Assembly: GCF_946480385.1 (NCBI RefSeq)
Contig: NZ_CAMLJP010000007.1
Location: forward strand, 1 to 64,000
Length of the DNA: 64,000 bases
Reading direction: 5' to 3'
Source: an uncultured Azospirillum sp.
GTDB taxonomy: Bacteria > Pseudomonadota > Alphaproteobacteria > Azospirillales > Azospirillaceae
Part shown: piece by piece, positions 9,488 to 19,945 of the stretch
How positions within the stretch are numbered: position 1 is the first letter of the stretch
Layout: every line of letters starts with the position of its first letter
Made by a program: the position numbers and the translations under genes
Notes under the pieces: generated by a model
What the model was told of the DNA's origin: nothing
What the model saw: only the letters and a program-made list of their open reading frames with translations
Database searches by the model: none

Positions 9488-12319
9488 TTATGCCACCGCA
9501 TCCGAGCAGCGGATGCACAGCGTCGGGTGGTCGGCGACCATGCCGACCTCCTCCAGGACCTTCCAGCAGCGTTCGCACTTTTCGCCGTCGGCCAGGGCCG
9601 GGGCGACGGCGATGCCGGGGACGTCGGCCAGGGTGAAGGCTCCCTCCGGCGCCGCCGCGTCCGTCACCTCGATGGCCGAGGTGATGCAGACGTCCTGGAA
9701 ATCGACATCGGCCAGCAAGGCCTTGGTTGCCGAGTCGACAAAGACGGTCGGATCGGCCTGCAGCGACGAGCCGATGGTCTTGTTGGCGCGTTCCAGCTCC
9801 AGCGCACCGGTGACGACGCGGCGGACGTTGCGCACCGACTCCCACTTGGCAGCCAGCGCGTCGTTCCGCCATTCCGCCGGGACTTCCGGGAAGCCGCGCA
9901 GATGCACGCTTTCCTCGGTCCAGCCCAGACCGTCCGGACGGGCCAGCCACGCTTCCTCGGCGGTGAAGCAGAGGATCGGGGCGAGCCATGCGGTCAGGGT
10001 GGAGAACAGATGCTCCATCACCGTCCGCACCGACCGGCGGCGCACCGAATCGACCGGATCGCAATAGAGGCTGTCCTTGCGGACGTCGAAGTAGAAGGCC
10101 GACAGCTCCACCGCACAGAAGTTGTGCAGGGCCACGAACAGGGCATGGAAGTCGTAGGCCTCGACCTTCTCGCGGACCAGCGTGTCCAGCTCCGACAGGC
10201 GGTGCAGGACCCAGCGCTCCAGCTCCGGCATCTCGGCGGCGTCGATCCGCTCGGCCGGGGTGTAGTCGGCGAGCGCACCCAGCAGGTAACGCAGCGTGTT
10301 ACGCAGGCGGCGGTACAGGTCGGCCTGGGTCTTGATGATCTCCTTGCCGATGCGGAGATCTTCCGAATAGTCGGAATTGATGATCCACAGGCGCAGGATG
10401 TCGGCGCCATACTGGTCGCAGACCTCCTGCGGGGCCACCACGTTGCCCAGCGACTTGGACATCTTGCGGCCCTGCTCGTCCAGCACAAAGCCGTGGGTCA
10501 GCACCGCGTTGTAGGGCGCCCGGCCGCGCGTGCCGCAGCTTTCCAGCAGCGAGGAATGGAACCAGCCGCGATGCTGGTCGGAGCCTTCCAGATAGAGGTC
10601 GGCCGGCCAAGCCAGTTCCTCCAGCCGCTGTTCCAGCACGAAGGCGTGCGAGGAGCCCGACTCGAACCAGACGTCGACGATGTCCCGGACCTGCTCGAAC
10701 TCCTCGGCGGAGTAGGCGTTGCCGAGGAAGTCCTGCGGATCGCGGGCGAACCAGGCGTCGGCGCCCTCCTGCTGGAAGATGTCGGCGATGCGGGCGAACA
10801 CCGCCTCGTCGCGCAGGATCTCGCCGGTCGCCTTGCGGACGAACAGTGCGATCGGCACGCCCCAGGCGCGCTGGCGGCTGATGCACCAGTCCGGACGGCT
10901 CTCGATCATCGAGCGGATGCGGTTCTCGCCCTGCGGCGGGACCCAGCGGGTGTCGGAGATCGCCTGCAGCGCCACCTTGCGCAGGTCGTTCGTCTCCATC
11001 GAGATGAACCACTGCGGCGTGGTGCGGAAGATCAGCGGCGCCTTCGACCGCCAGCTGTGCGGGTAGCTGTGCTTGATGCGGTTGCTGGCCAGCAGCGACC
11101 CGGCCTCATCGAAAGCTTCCAGCACCGCCTTGTTGGCCGGGCCGGACTTGCCCTGGTCGGTGTAGACCGCCAGACCGGCGAACAGCGGGACATGGGCGTA
11201 ATAGCGCCCGTCCTCGCCCACCGTCTGCGGCACCTCGATGCCGTTGGCCTGACCCAGGCGGAAGTCGTCCTCGCCATGGCCGGGGGCGATGTGGACGAAG
11301 CCCGAACCGGCGTCGGTCGTCACGAAGTCGCCGGCCAGCAGCGGCACCTTGAAGTCGTAGCCCTTGCCGTTCAGCGGGTGGCGGCAATAGGTGCCGGCAA
11401 GGCGCGAGCCGGGGAAGCGGTGCAGCTGCTTCCACTCGGTGACGCCGGCCTCCTTCAGCACGCCCTCGGCCACGCCGGTGGCGAGCACCAGGCGCTCGCC
11501 GACCACGGCCTTGCTGCCTTCGGCGACGGCGGTCACCTTGAAGGTCGCGTATTCGATCTCGTCGCCATAGGCGATGGCGCGGTTGGCCGGCAGGGTCCAG
11601 GGGGTGGTCGTCCAGATGACGATGCTGGCCTCGTCCACCTCCGGCGCCGACGACCCCCAGACGGGGAAGCGGGCGAAGACGGTGGTTGAGGTGTGGTCGT
11701 GGTATTCGACCTCGGCATCGGCCAGCGCGGTCTTCTCGACCACCGACCACATCACCGGCTTGGAGCCCTTGTAGAGGCCGCCGTTCATCGCGAACTTGTG
11801 GATCTCGCGGACGATCTGCGCCTCGGCCGGGAAGGTCATGGTGGCGTAGGGGTGCTTCCAGTCGCCCTCGACCCCCAGCCGGCGGAACTCGGCGGCCTGG
11901 ATGCCGACCCATTCCTCGGCGAACTGGCGGCATTCGGCGCGGAACTGGATGAGCGGCACGTCATCCTTGTTCTTGCCGGCCTTGCGGTACTTCTCCTCGA
12001 TCTTCCATTCGATGGGCAGGCCGTGGCAGTCCCAGCCGGGGACATAGTCGGCGTCGAAGCCCTGCATCTGGCGGAAGCGGACGATCACGTCCTTCAGGAT
12101 CTTGTTGACGGCATGGCCGATGTGGATGTTGCCGTTGGCATAGGGCGGGCCGTCATGCAGCACGAACTTCTTGCGGCCCTTGGCGCCGGCGCGCAGCTTG
12201 CCGAACAGGTCCATCTCGGCCCAGCGCTTCAGCAGCTCGGGCTCCTTGGTCGGCAGGCCGCCGCGCATGGGGAAGTCGGTGCGCGGCAGGAAGACGGTCG
12301 ATTTGTAATCGCGGGTCAT
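9488..12319 (-). CDS. ileS: Isoleucyl-tRNA synthetase
   Basis: Class I aminoacyl-tRNA synthetase, 943 residues, charging tRNA-Ile in the cytoplasm. The ATP-binding HIGH motif is at residues 66-69 (NIHIGHA) and KMSKS is in [10 protein letters not shown] around residue 600. A C-terminal zinc-binding segment has the pairs CERC and CIRC. The editing domain is present ([13 protein letters not shown]). The ATG at 12319 ([10 protein letters not shown]) is preceded by AGGGA at 6-base spacing; the frame stays open upstream but that part is not synthetase-like. It heads an ileS-lspA-lipoprotein order typical of alphaproteobacteria. Confidence 0.97.
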   Translation of the reverse strand: MTRDYKSTVFLPRTDFPMRGGLPTKEPELLKRWAEMDLFGKLRAGAKGRKKFVLHDGPPYANGNIHIGHAVNKILKDVIVRFRQMQGFDADYVPGWDCHGLPIEWKIEEKYRKAGKNKDDVPLIQFRAECRQFAEEWVGIQAAEFRRLGVEGDWKHPYATMTFPAEAQIVREIHKFAMNGGLYKGSKPVMWSVVEKTALADAEVEYHDHTSTTVFARFPVWGSSAPEVDEASIVIWTTTPWTLPANRAIAYGDEIEYATFKVTAVAEGSKAVVGERLVLATGVAEGVLKEAGVTEWKQLHRFPGSRLAGTYCRHPLNGKGYDFKVPLLAGDFVTTDAGSGFVHIAPGHGEDDFRLGQANGIEVPQTVGEDGRYYAHVPLFAGLAVYTDQGKSGPANKAVLEAFDEAGSLLASNRIKHSYPHSWRSKAPLIFRTTPQWFISMETNDLRKVALQAISDTRWVPPQGENRIRSMIESRPDWCISRQRAWGVPIALFVRKATGEILRDEAVFARIADIFQQEGADAWFARDPQDFLGNAYSAEEFEQVRDIVDVWFESGSSHAFVLEQRLEELAWPADLYLEGSDQHRGWFHSSLLESCGTRGRAPYNAVLTHGFVLDEQGRKMSKSLGNVVAPQEVCDQYGADILRLWIINSDYSEDLRIGKEIIKTQADLYRRLRNTLRYLLGALADYTPAERIDAAEMPELERWVLHRLSELDTLVREKVEAYDFHALFVALHNFCAVELSAFYFDVRKDSLYCDPVDSVRRRSVRTVMEHLFSTLTAWLAPILCFTAEEAWLARPDGLGWTEESVHLRGFPEVPAEWRNDALAAKWESVRNVRRVVTGALELERANKTIGSSLQADPTVFVDSATKALLADVDFQDVCITSAIEVTDAAAPEGAFTLADVPGIAVAPALADGEKCERCWKVLEEVGMVADHPTLCIRCSDAVA

Positions 12320-12693
12320 ATCGGATCCCTGGGGGAAGGCGTCACCATCGGGCGGCTGGTTCCTGCCACCCGACGCACATAAGGTCTCGATCCCGGCCCT
12401 CCTCAGAGAGCCGGGCCGGTAATTCGCGCGCGATGCGCCGGTGCGCGCATCATCATCGGGATCCGTACAGAGACGTCCATGGCGCCGGATATTAGCGGCG
12501 CGGGCCGTACGGTCAAGGACCGCCACATGCGCCCTGTGCAACTGCGAAACCGCTTCGCCGGTCAAATGCCGCGCGGTGGTTCCGAAAATTAGCGCTGGCA
12601 AGCGGGCGGCGGCAAATTTACGGTGTGGCCGCCGAGCTTGTCCGAGGCAAGGGGCCGCTCGCGGCAAGCAGTGCGTGCGGGAGCGTCCTGGGC
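12320..12693. other. Intergenic region between divergent ileS and the glycosyltransferase cluster
   Basis: A 374-base non-coding stretch holding the promoters of ileS (leftward) and of the glycan cluster (rightward). I see GC-rich inverted repeats (GATGCGC/GCGCATC near 12.43 kb and CCGGGC-type pairs near 12.40 kb) but no convincing sigma-70 boxes. There is no T-box structure, which would be unexpected in this phylum. Confidence 0.5.
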
Positions 12694-13671
12694 ATGATCG
12701 ATCAACGGACCAGCGATTTCCTTTCGGAATTTCTGGCGTCTTCCCATCAGGATCCGGCACGTCTCGACCGCTTTCTGCTGCATGGGCCGGACCACGGCCA
12801 GCGCGGTGCGAAGCCGCGGCTGAAAATCGCCTTCTACGATTTCTGGCCGGAGTTCGATCCGGCCGCGAATTTCTTCGTGGACATCCTGTCCGCCCGCTTC
12901 GACGTATCGGTCGTCGACAACGACAGCGATCTCGCCATCGTGTCGGTGTTCGGCACCCGCCACCGCGAGGCGCGGACCGTCCGGTCGATGTTCTTCACCG
13001 GCGAGAATGTCCGGCCGCCGCTCGACGGCGTCGACATGTCGGTATCGTTCGACCGCATCGACGATCCCCGGCATTACCGCCTGCCGCTCTACGTCATGCA
13101 TGCCTGGGACCACAGGCGCGAGGGGGCGACGCCGCATTTCTGTCATCCCGTCCTGCCGCCGGCGCCGCCGACGCGGGAGGAGGCCGCGAAGCGGAAATTC
13201 TGCGCCTTCCTCTACAAGAACCCCAACTGCGCCCGGCGCAACGACTTCTTCCAGATGCTCTGCGCCCGGCGCCATGTGGAATCGGTGGGCTGGCTGCTGA
13301 ACAACACCGGCAGCGTGGTCAAGATGGGCTGGTTGCCGAAGATCCGGGTCTTTTCCCGCTACCGCTTCGCTTTCGCCTTCGAGAATGCGAGCCATCCCGG
13401 CTATCTGACGGAAAAGATCCTGGACGCCTTCCAGGCGGGCGCCGTGCCGCTTTACTGGGGCGATCCGGGGGTCCTGCGCGATGTCGCCGCCGGCAGCTTC
13501 ATCGACGTGTCGCGCTACGCGTCCGATGAGGAGGCCATCGATGCCATTCTGGCCGCCGACGACGACTACGACACCTACCGCCGCTATCGCAGCACGCCAC
13601 CCTTCCTCGGCGCGGAGGATTTCTATTTCGACGCCTACCGTCTGGCCGAATGGATCGAAAGCCGACTTTGA
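12694..13671 (+). CDS. GT10 family glycosyltransferase (alpha-1,3-fucosyltransferase-like)
   Basis: A 325-residue cytoplasmic protein of glycosyltransferase family 10, whose members move L-fucose from GDP-fucose, typically to the 3-position of GlcNAc. The diagnostic block [20 protein letters not shown] starts near residue 226 and continues into [10 protein letters not shown], the GDP-fucose site. No membrane segment is visible. Start uncertain: the ATG at 12694 gives [10 protein letters not shown], and an in-frame GTG at 12625 would add 23 residues. It is the first of five same-strand glycan genes and the next gene starts 19 bases after its stop. The donor sugar could differ from fucose, as it does for some bacterial GT10 enzymes. 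Confidence 0.9.
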   Translation: MIDQRTSDFLSEFLASSHQDPARLDRFLLHGPDHGQRGAKPRLKIAFYDFWPEFDPAANFFVDILSARFDVSVVDNDSDLAIVSVFGTRHREARTVRSMFFTGENVRPPLDGVDMSVSFDRIDDPRHYRLPLYVMHAWDHRREGATPHFCHPVLPPAPPTREEAAKRKFCAFLYKNPNCARRNDFFQMLCARRHVESVGWLLNNTGSVVKMGWLPKIRVFSRYRFAFAFENASHPGYLTEKILDAFQAGAVPLYWGDPGVLRDVAAGSFIDVSRYASDEEAIDAILAADDDYDTYRRYRSTPPFLGAEDFYFDAYRLAEWIESRL

Positions 13672-13689
13672 GCGGCGGGAGGACGGACG

Positions 13690-14412
13690 ATGAAGCGGGT
13701 GCTGCTGAACTATGCCGACGGGGCCTTTACCACGGCGCAGAAACACAATGCGCAGACCGGCCTTGCCGTGGGCGGCTTCGACGGCGTGGCCATGATGGGG
13801 CGGCAGCACATCGACGCCACCTTCGCCGCACGGAACCGGCATATCCTGGAGCAGCCGCGCGGGGCCGGCTATTGGCTGTGGAAGCCCTATTTCATCGATC
13901 TCATGCTGCGGGATCATCTCCAGGATGGCGACATGCTGTTCTACAGCGACAGCGGCGCCCATTTCGTCCACAGCGTCGATCCGGTGATCGAGCTTTGCCG
14001 CCAACGGCGCGACCTGCCGGTGCTGCTGTTCACGCTGGAGGACCAGCACAGCAACCGCGTCTGGACGAAGCGCGACTGTTTCCATTTCATGGGGCTGGAC
14101 CGGCCGCCCTTCATCGACGCGCCGCAGATCCTCGCCAGCTTCATCGTCTGCGAGCGCGGGCCGGAAAGCAGGGACTTCATTTCCCGATGGCTGCGCTATG
14201 CCCAGGATGCCCGGCTGATCACCGACGCCCCCAACGAATGCGGCCTGCCGAACTATCCGGAGTTCCGCGACCATCGCCACGATCAGAGCATCCTCAGCCT
14301 GCTCGGTCGCCGCTACGGCGTGACCACCGTTCCCGACATCTCGAACTGGGGTGATGCCAGACGTCCGGCCGGGATCCCCCGCATCCTGGAACACACGCGC
14401 TGGCGCGGTTGA
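13690..14412 (+). CDS. Putative GT-A-type glycosyltransferase, unassigned family
   Basis: A 240-residue protein with a strong ribosome site (GGGAGGACGGACG before the ATG). The block GAGYWLWKPYFIDLMLRD followed by DGDMLFYSDSGAHF resembles a widespread bacterial family that reads G-YWLWKPYII and GD-ILFY-DAG; the aspartate/serine/aspartate stretch would take the place of the metal-binding DxD of GT-A enzymes. No signal peptide or membrane helix. It sits between GT10 and GT41 genes, and its stop overlaps the region just before the GT41 start. A sugar-transfer role is inferred from context and motif; the donor is unknown. Confidence 0.65.
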   Translation: MKRVLLNYADGAFTTAQKHNAQTGLAVGGFDGVAMMGRQHIDATFAARNRHILEQPRGAGYWLWKPYFIDLMLRDHLQDGDMLFYSDSGAHFVHSVDPVIELCRQRRDLPVLLFTLEDQHSNRVWTKRDCFHFMGLDRPPFIDAPQILASFIVCERGPESRDFISRWLRYAQDARLITDAPNECGLPNYPEFRDHRHDQSILSLLGRRYGVTTVPDISNWGDARRPAGIPRILEHTRWRG

Positions 14413-14420
14413 GGTCGGCT

Positions 14421-17063
14421 ATGGCACCGAAAAGCCAATTGACCAGCTTTGCCCGCGCCGTGGCGGCGGAACAGGCCGGCAAACTGGAGGAGGCGAGGGC
14501 GCGCTACCTCGAAGCCCTGCAGGCCGAGCCGCAGAACCCGAAGATCCTGCATCGGCTGGGTGTCGTGGAGTTGCGGCTGGGCCGGGCGCGCGAGGCGGTG
14601 ATCCTGTTCCAGAAGTCGTTGGCCATCGCCAAGGACTTGGAGGTCTATCTCGATTTCGGCGCGGCGATGGCCGCCATGGCCCGCTGGGACGCGGCGGCGA
14701 CGGTCTATGCGGCGGCGCTGCGGGTCGCGCCCGATTCGGTCGATGCCCATTATGGCTTGGCGCTGGCTCTGCACAGCCAGGGACGGCCGCAGGACGCGGA
14801 ACCTCATTACCGCAAGGTACTGGCGACCCATTTCCATCTGGGAGAGGTCCACAACAATCTCGGCGTCGCCCTGCAGGATCTCGGACGCTTCGCCGAGGCG
14901 GTGGCCGCGCACCGGCAGGCGGCGAGGCTCTCCCCCGCCGACGCCTCGGCACTGTCCAGGCTGGGCGTGGCGCTCCATCACCTTGGCCAAAATGCGGAGG
15001 CGGAAGCGGCTTTCCGCAAGGCCATCGGGTTGGCGCCCATGGACGTGGGCATCCGACACGACCTGACCTGCCTGCTCCATGCCGCCGGCCGGTCGGCCGA
15101 AGCGGTCGCCGCCGGCCGTCCGGCGGTGGCGCTCGATCCGTCGAGTGCGCGGAGTTGGCTGGCTTTGGGCAATGCGGCGCATGCGATGCACCTTCGCGAG
15201 CAGGCTTGGCGTGCCGCCGCCGCAGCGGTCCGGCTGGAGCCTTCCGATCCGGCCGCGCACAACAATCTCGCGAACGCCCTGCGCGAACTCGGCCGCCTGC
15301 GCGAGGCCGTCGCCGGATATCGCGCGGCGTTGGACCTGCAGCCGGATTTCCCGGTGGCGGAGATCAATCTGGCCCAGGTCCTGTCGATCCTGCGCGAGTC
15401 CAACGGCGCGTTGGCGATCCTGAGAAGCCTGCTCGTCCGGCAGCCGCTGAACGCCGAGGCATGGCGGCGGCTGGCCGGCATTCTGGCGGAGGCATTCCGC
15501 CCCGATCTTGCGGTCGCTGCCCTGCGCAATGCCGTCGCCCTGGCTCCCGACGATGCGGACGCCTGTGCCGATCTGGCGATGGCCGCCGCGATGAGCGGCT
15601 GGAGCGCGGTGTCGGCGGACGCTTGCCGACGGGTGCTGCGGCTGGTTCCCGGCCATGGCGCGGCCCTGGGCCAGCTGGTTCACCAGCAGAGGCAGCTTTG
15701 CGACTGGCGTGACCTGGACGGTCTGGAGGCGCTGCTTCTCCGCCGGGTGCGGGAGGGGGCGGAGGGCATATCCCCGTTCGACGTCCTGTCCTGCGCCTCG
15801 ACCCTTGCCGACCAGCAGTCGGCGGCGGCGCGCTGGGCGGCGGCGAAGGCCCGCGGCGCCGTTCCTGTCTCTCGGCCCGCCGCTCTTCCGCGGGATGAGC
15901 GTCTGCGGATCGGCTATCTGTCGTCGGATTTCCGGGAACATGCGATGGGCCACCTGATGGTGGATGCCCTGGAAACGCATGATCGCTCCCGCTTCGCCGT
16001 CACCGCCTATTCGACCGGCACCGACGACGGTAGCCCGCTGCGCCGTCGGTTCGAGCAGGGGATCGAGCGGTTCGTCGACCTCTACCGCCATGGCGACGCC
16101 GATGCGGCGCAGGTCATCGCCGCCGACGGTATCGACATTCTGGTCGATCTGACCGGCTTCACCACCTTCTCGCGGACGTCGATCCTGGCTGCCCACCCGG
16201 CTCCGCTGCAGGTCAACTGGTTGGGTTATCCAGGCACGCTGGGGGCCGACTATGTCGACTACATCCTCGCCGACCCCGATGTGATCGCGGAGGGCGAGGA
16301 GGCGTTCTTCACCGAGCGGGTGGTGCGGCTGCCGGATTGCTACCAGCCCAACGACCGCCGCCGTGCCATTGCCACCTCCACCCCGGCGCGCGCGGATTGC
16401 GGGCTGCCGGCCGACGGATTCGTCTTCTGCTGCTTCAACAGCGCCTACAAGCTGACGCCCGCCCTGTTCGACGGCTGGGCGCGCATCCTGGCGGCGGTGC
16501 CGGGCAGCGTTCTGTGGCTTTATGCCGGACATCCGCAGGTGGCGGCCAACCTGCGCCGCGAGGGCGAGGCCCGCGGTCTCGATCCCGGCCGCCTCGTCTT
16601 CGCCGGCCCGATTCCCCATGCCGAGCATCTGGCGCGTCACCGGCTGGCGGACCTGTTTCTCGACACACTTCCCTACAACGCCCACACCACGGCCAGCGAT
16701 GCGCTGTGGGCGGGGTTGCCGGTGCTGACGCGGCTCGGCACGACCTTTGCCGGGCGCGTGGCGGCCAGCCTGCTGCGGGCCGCCGGACTGCCGGAGCTGA
16801 TCGTCGACGGGCAGGAGGCGTATGAGGCGGCGGCGGTGGACCTCGCCCGCTCGCCCCAAAGGCTCCGCGGCCTGCGGGAGCGGCTGATGCGCAATCGGCA
16901 GAGCTGCCCGCTGTTCGATACCCCCCGATTCACCCGGCATCTCGAGGCCGCCTATCGGGCGATGTGGGACATTCATCTCGCGGGCGGTTCTCCGCGCGCA
17001 ATCGCCATCGCGGCCGACGACAGTGGCGGTTTGCCATCCGCTGCGCAGGAAGGGAAAAATTGA
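14421..17063 (+). CDS. TPR protein with GT41 O-GlcNAc transferase domain
   Basis: An 880-residue cytoplasmic protein. The N-terminal half (about residues 10-440) is a run of roughly ten tetratricopeptide repeats with typical spacing (for example AHYGLALALHSQGRPQDAEP). The C-terminal half is the GT41 (SPINDLY/OGT) catalytic region: RIGYLSSDFREHAMGH, ILVDLTGFTTFSRT, PLQVNWLGYPGTLGADYVDY, VRLPDCYQP, FCCFNSAYKLTPALFDGWA and DLFLDTLPYNAHTTASDALW. These enzymes usually transfer GlcNAc from UDP-GlcNAc to protein Ser/Thr, with the TPRs presenting substrate. ATG 14421 has GAGG in front; a TTG at 14409 overlaps the previous stop. Flagellin, about 7 kb away, is a plausible acceptor. Confidence 0.92.
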   Translation: MAPKSQLTSFARAVAAEQAGKLEEARARYLEALQAEPQNPKILHRLGVVELRLGRAREAVILFQKSLAIAKDLEVYLDFGAAMAAMARWDAAATVYAAALRVAPDSVDAHYGLALALHSQGRPQDAEPHYRKVLATHFHLGEVHNNLGVALQDLGRFAEAVAAHRQAARLSPADASALSRLGVALHHLGQNAEAEAAFRKAIGLAPMDVGIRHDLTCLLHAAGRSAEAVAAGRPAVALDPSSARSWLALGNAAHAMHLREQAWRAAAAAVRLEPSDPAAHNNLANALRELGRLREAVAGYRAALDLQPDFPVAEINLAQVLSILRESNGALAILRSLLVRQPLNAEAWRRLAGILAEAFRPDLAVAALRNAVALAPDDADACADLAMAAAMSGWSAVSADACRRVLRLVPGHGAALGQLVHQQRQLCDWRDLDGLEALLLRRVREGAEGISPFDVLSCASTLADQQSAAARWAAAKARGAVPVSRPAALPRDERLRIGYLSSDFREHAMGHLMVDALETHDRSRFAVTAYSTGTDDGSPLRRRFEQGIERFVDLYRHGDADAAQVIAADGIDILVDLTGFTTFSRTSILAAHPAPLQVNWLGYPGTLGADYVDYILADPDVIAEGEEAFFTERVVRLPDCYQPNDRRRAIATSTPARADCGLPADGFVFCCFNSAYKLTPALFDGWARILAAVPGSVLWLYAGHPQVAANLRREGEARGLDPGRLVFAGPIPHAEHLARHRLADLFLDTLPYNAHTTASDALWAGLPVLTRLGTTFAGRVAASLLRAAGLPELIVDGQEAYEAAAVDLARSPQRLRGLRERLMRNRQSCPLFDTPRFTRHLEAAYRAMWDIHLAGGSPRAIAIAADDSGGLPSAAQEGKN

Positions 17064-17064
17064 C

Positions 17065-17859
17065 ATGACGACCGGCGACAGCGCGGGCGCCCGCCTCCAC
17101 ATCGTCGTCCCCTACCGGGATCGGGAAAGCCATCTGCGGCAATTCGTTCCGTGGGTGAGCGCCTATTTCGACCGGCACGTGCCGAGGATCGACTATCGCG
17201 TCACCATCGTGGAGCAGGAGGCCGGCCTTCCCTTCAACCGGGGGGCGCTGAAGAATGCCGGTTTCCTGCTGGGTGAAGGGCAGAGCGACTATACCTGTCT
17301 GCATGACGTCGATTACCTGCCGGTCGATGCCGACTATTCCTGGGCAGACTGCCCCACCTCCATCCTCTGGTACGGGGCGGAGCAGCGGCCGGTGGCGCCC
17401 GGACGCTCGGATCGCACGGTGACCACCAACCTGGAAAGCACGATGGGCGGCGCACTGCTGATGCCGAACGGCGTCATGCGGCAGGTCGACGGCTATTCCA
17501 ACCTGTTCTGGGGCTGGGGTTACGAGGATTTCGACTTCTCGCTACGCATCCGGGCGCGCCGCATCCCCACCGGCCGACGCAAGGGCCGCTTCCAGCCGCT
17601 CGACCACGACAATGACGGCTTCACGCCGGATGCGGCGCCGTCACCGATCTCCGTGGTCAACCGCCGCGTCTTTCAGGAGCTTTGGTCCACCGGGAAAATC
17701 CCGGCCGGCGACGGGCTGTCGACGCTGTCCTTCGACGTACTGGACCGCCGGCCCTGCGACGGCACCGTCGCCCAGGCGCAAGCGCGGTGGGAAATCGTCC
17801 GTGTGCGCTTCAACCACCGGCCCCGGCCGGACCAAATGGCGGCCGACACTGCGCAGTGA
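17065..17859 (+). CDS. GT7 family galactosyltransferase-like protein
   Basis: A 264-residue protein resembling animal beta-1,4-galactosyltransferases (family GT7). The hallmarks are in order: VVPYRDR (residues 14-20), FNRG (57-60), the metal-binding HDVDYLP (DVD at 81-83), and GYSNLFWGWGYEDFDFSLRI (143-162), the acceptor/donor lid block. No membrane anchor, unlike the eukaryotic Golgi enzymes, so it should act in the cytoplasm. The ATG follows AGGAAGGG and comes one base after the stop of the GT41 gene, indicating translational coupling. A beta-1,4-linked Gal or GalNAc added to GlcNAc is the family expectation; the sugar is not proven here. Confidence 0.88.
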   Translation: MTTGDSAGARLHIVVPYRDRESHLRQFVPWVSAYFDRHVPRIDYRVTIVEQEAGLPFNRGALKNAGFLLGEGQSDYTCLHDVDYLPVDADYSWADCPTSILWYGAEQRPVAPGRSDRTVTTNLESTMGGALLMPNGVMRQVDGYSNLFWGWGYEDFDFSLRIRARRIPTGRRKGRFQPLDHDNDGFTPDAAPSPISVVNRRVFQELWSTGKIPAGDGLSTLSFDVLDRRPCDGTVAQAQARWEIVRVRFNHRPRPDQMAADTAQ

Positions 17860-17983
17860 ATCTTCGGCGGGAGGTGGACCGGCGGCATGACAGGCGGCTT
17901 GTCATTTTCGCCGACAGCGGACTTTATGATCGCCCCCGCGTCCGGCCGACTGTGGTTTCGGCAACAGGACCGGTGAACTGGAG

Positions 17984-19105
17984 ATGAGAACGGGTATGAG
18001 CACTGCGCCGGTGACCACTCTGCTGGAGAATTTCCTGAACGGGCGGGTCACGCTGCTCGCCGCCGGGCAGGGGGCGGAGGCGTGGTCCGACGGACTGAGA
18101 TCGGAAGACCGGATCGTCATCGCCGCTGACGCACCCGGTCCGGTGGACGATTGGTGCGCCGGCCTGGGCCTGCGGCATGTCGACTGGCTGATGCTGCATC
18201 GCGTCGACGGTGTGCTGTCGGCATTGGAAAGCGCCGGAGAGATGCTGCGGCTTCGCCGCATTGATTTCGTTCAGTTCGACGGAGCCGGAGAGGGTGACGT
18301 TGCGGCCGGCGACCTGCCGGCGCTCTATGCCCTGTTGCAGCGCAATCGCTATTCGATGTTCCGTTTCGACGGTCGGACCTTGCAGCATTGTCTGCAACCG
18401 CCTCCGGAAGACGGGGCCTGCACCCACCTCGCGGTCGCGCCGCGCCATGTGCAGCGGCTTTTCACCCGCGACCGGACGATGTTCCGCTATTCCGACCTGT
18501 TTCCGCGCTATGGCATCGTCCCGCGCGGGATCGTCCATGTCGGCGCGCATGAGGGCGAGGAATATCCCCAGTATGTCGAAGCCGGCTGCCGCCGCGTCCT
18601 GTTCGTTGAGGCCGATCCGGACACCTATAGCCGCTTGGCCCCCCGCTTCGTCGGCAATCAGGATGTCGTCTGCGTCAATCGCGCGGTGTCCGACCGGGTC
18701 GGACGGCTCCCCTTTTCCCGGATGAGCGGCAGCCAGTCCAGTTCTCTGCTGCCGCCGAAGGAGCATCTTGACGTCTATCCCGGCATCACCCTGACCGGAA
18801 CGATCGAGGTCGATGCCGCCCCGCTGCCCCACATATTGGCGGAATTCGGCATCGATGCCGACGGCTACAATGTGCTGGCCATCGATGCCCAGGGCGCGGA
18901 GCGGATGATCCTGGCCGGCTGCGGCCCGCTGCTGGGACGTTTCGACGCCGTGGCGGTGGAGGTGAATTACGCCGAACTTTATCAGGGTTGCGGACGGATC
19001 GCCGATATCGACGATCTTCTCTTCCCCCACGGCTTCGAGCGGGTCGAGGAAATCAGCCCCTTCCACCACAGCTGGGGCGACGCCTTCTACGTCCGCCGCG
19101 GCTGA
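17984..19105 (+). CDS. FkbM-family methyltransferase
   Basis: A 373-residue protein whose C-terminal part (about residues 180-370) is an FkbM-type S-adenosylmethionine-dependent O-methyltransferase: GIVHVGAHEGEEYPQYVEAG is the cofactor-binding loop, followed by VLFVEADPDTYSRL and later VLAIDAQGAER. The N-terminal 170 residues are extra; RLRRIDFVQFDGAGEGDV looks like a degenerate relative of the same fold, so the protein may be a duplicated FkbM. The start may be ATG 17984 or ATG 17996 (MSTAPV). It closes the glycosyltransferase cluster after a gap of 124 bases. Sugar O-methylation of the finished glycan is the likely job. Confidence 0.85.
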   Translation: MRTGMSTAPVTTLLENFLNGRVTLLAAGQGAEAWSDGLRSEDRIVIAADAPGPVDDWCAGLGLRHVDWLMLHRVDGVLSALESAGEMLRLRRIDFVQFDGAGEGDVAAGDLPALYALLQRNRYSMFRFDGRTLQHCLQPPPEDGACTHLAVAPRHVQRLFTRDRTMFRYSDLFPRYGIVPRGIVHVGAHEGEEYPQYVEAGCRRVLFVEADPDTYSRLAPRFVGNQDVVCVNRAVSDRVGRLPFSRMSGSQSSSLLPPKEHLDVYPGITLTGTIEVDAAPLPHILAEFGIDADGYNVLAIDAQGAERMILAGCGPLLGRFDAVAVEVNYAELYQGCGRIADIDDLLFPHGFERVEEISPFHHSWGDAFYVRRG

Positions 19106-19149
19106 TCGGGCACCCATGGGGGGCGGCGCGTACCGCCCCCCGCCCCTTA

Positions 19150-19833
19150 TCACATGCTCGACTTGCCGCCGTGGGCCGACGACCAGCCGACCGGGTCGTT
19201 CAGGAACTTCTCGACCTCCGACAGGGTGTTCTCGTCGAAATAGCGGTTGTCGCGGGCGACCTTCAGCACGTCCCACCAGGTGCACAGCGCGTGCAGACGG
19301 ACGCCGATGGCGTCCATGTTGACCTTCGACTGCGGGAAGATGCCGTAGTGGAAGATCACGAAGGTGTCGGTCACCTGGGCGCCGCCGTTGCGCAGCGCGG
19401 TGACGAAGTTCTCCTTGCTCTTGCCGTCGGTGGCCAGATCCTCGACCAGCAGGACGCGCTGCCCCTCGGTCAGCAGGCCCTCGATCTGGGCGTTGCGGCC
19501 GAAGCCCTTCGGCTTCTTGCGCACATACTGCATCGGCAGTTCCAGCCGGTCGGCGATCCAGGCGGCGAAGGGAATGCCGGCGGTCTCGCCGCCCGCCACC
19601 GCGTCGATGGCCTCATAGCCGATCTCACGCTCGATGGTGGCGACGGCGAAATCCATCAGCGCCTTGCGGGCGCGCGGGAAGGAGACGATGCGACGGCAGT
19701 CGGTGTAGACCGGGCTCGCCCAGCCCGAGGTGAAGATGAAGGGCGTCTCGGCGTTGAAGTGCAGCGCCTTGATCTCCAGCAGGATCTTGGCCGCGGTGGC
19801 GGCGATGGTGGCCTGATCGGGCAGGGTCGACAT
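19150..19833 (-). CDS. pyrE: Orotate phosphoribosyltransferase
   Basis: A 227-residue cytoplasmic enzyme making orotidine 5'-phosphate from orotate and PRPP in pyrimidine synthesis. It has the N-terminal [15 protein letters not shown] region, the [14 protein letters not shown] block, KKPKGFGR and the PRPP motif [18 protein letters not shown], a form seen in alphaproteobacterial PyrE. The ATG at 19833 is preceded by GGAG at 9 bases; ten residues of extra open frame lie upstream. It is convergent with the FkbM gene, with 44 bases between their ends. Confidence 0.96.
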   Translation of the reverse strand: MSTLPDQATIAATAAKILLEIKALHFNAETPFIFTSGWASPVYTDCRRIVSFPRARKALMDFAVATIEREIGYEAIDAVAGGETAGIPFAAWIADRLELPMQYVRKKPKGFGRNAQIEGLLTEGQRVLLVEDLATDGKSKENFVTALRNGGAQVTDTFVIFHYGIFPQSKVNMDAIGVRLHALCTWWDVLKVARDNRYFDENTLSEVEKFLNDPVGWSSAHGGKSSM

Positions 19834-19945
19834 GGAAGAACGCTCCGGAAAACGGGATGGCATCGCGCGGATGCCCCCTGTGTAGCGGCGGTTCCGGCGA
19901 TTCGCAACGGCAGGCGGTCCGGATCCCGCCCGAGTGTGACGGGAT

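Noticed and set aside
12320..12690. T-box or other riboswitch before ileS
   Set aside because: Inverted repeats exist, but there is no T-box core or specifier loop, and T-boxes are not expected in this phylum.
12589..14394. Open frame of 601 codons on the minus strand over the GT10 and GT-A genes
   Set aside because: Low-complexity, no ribosome site or domain; the plus-strand proteins have clear motifs.
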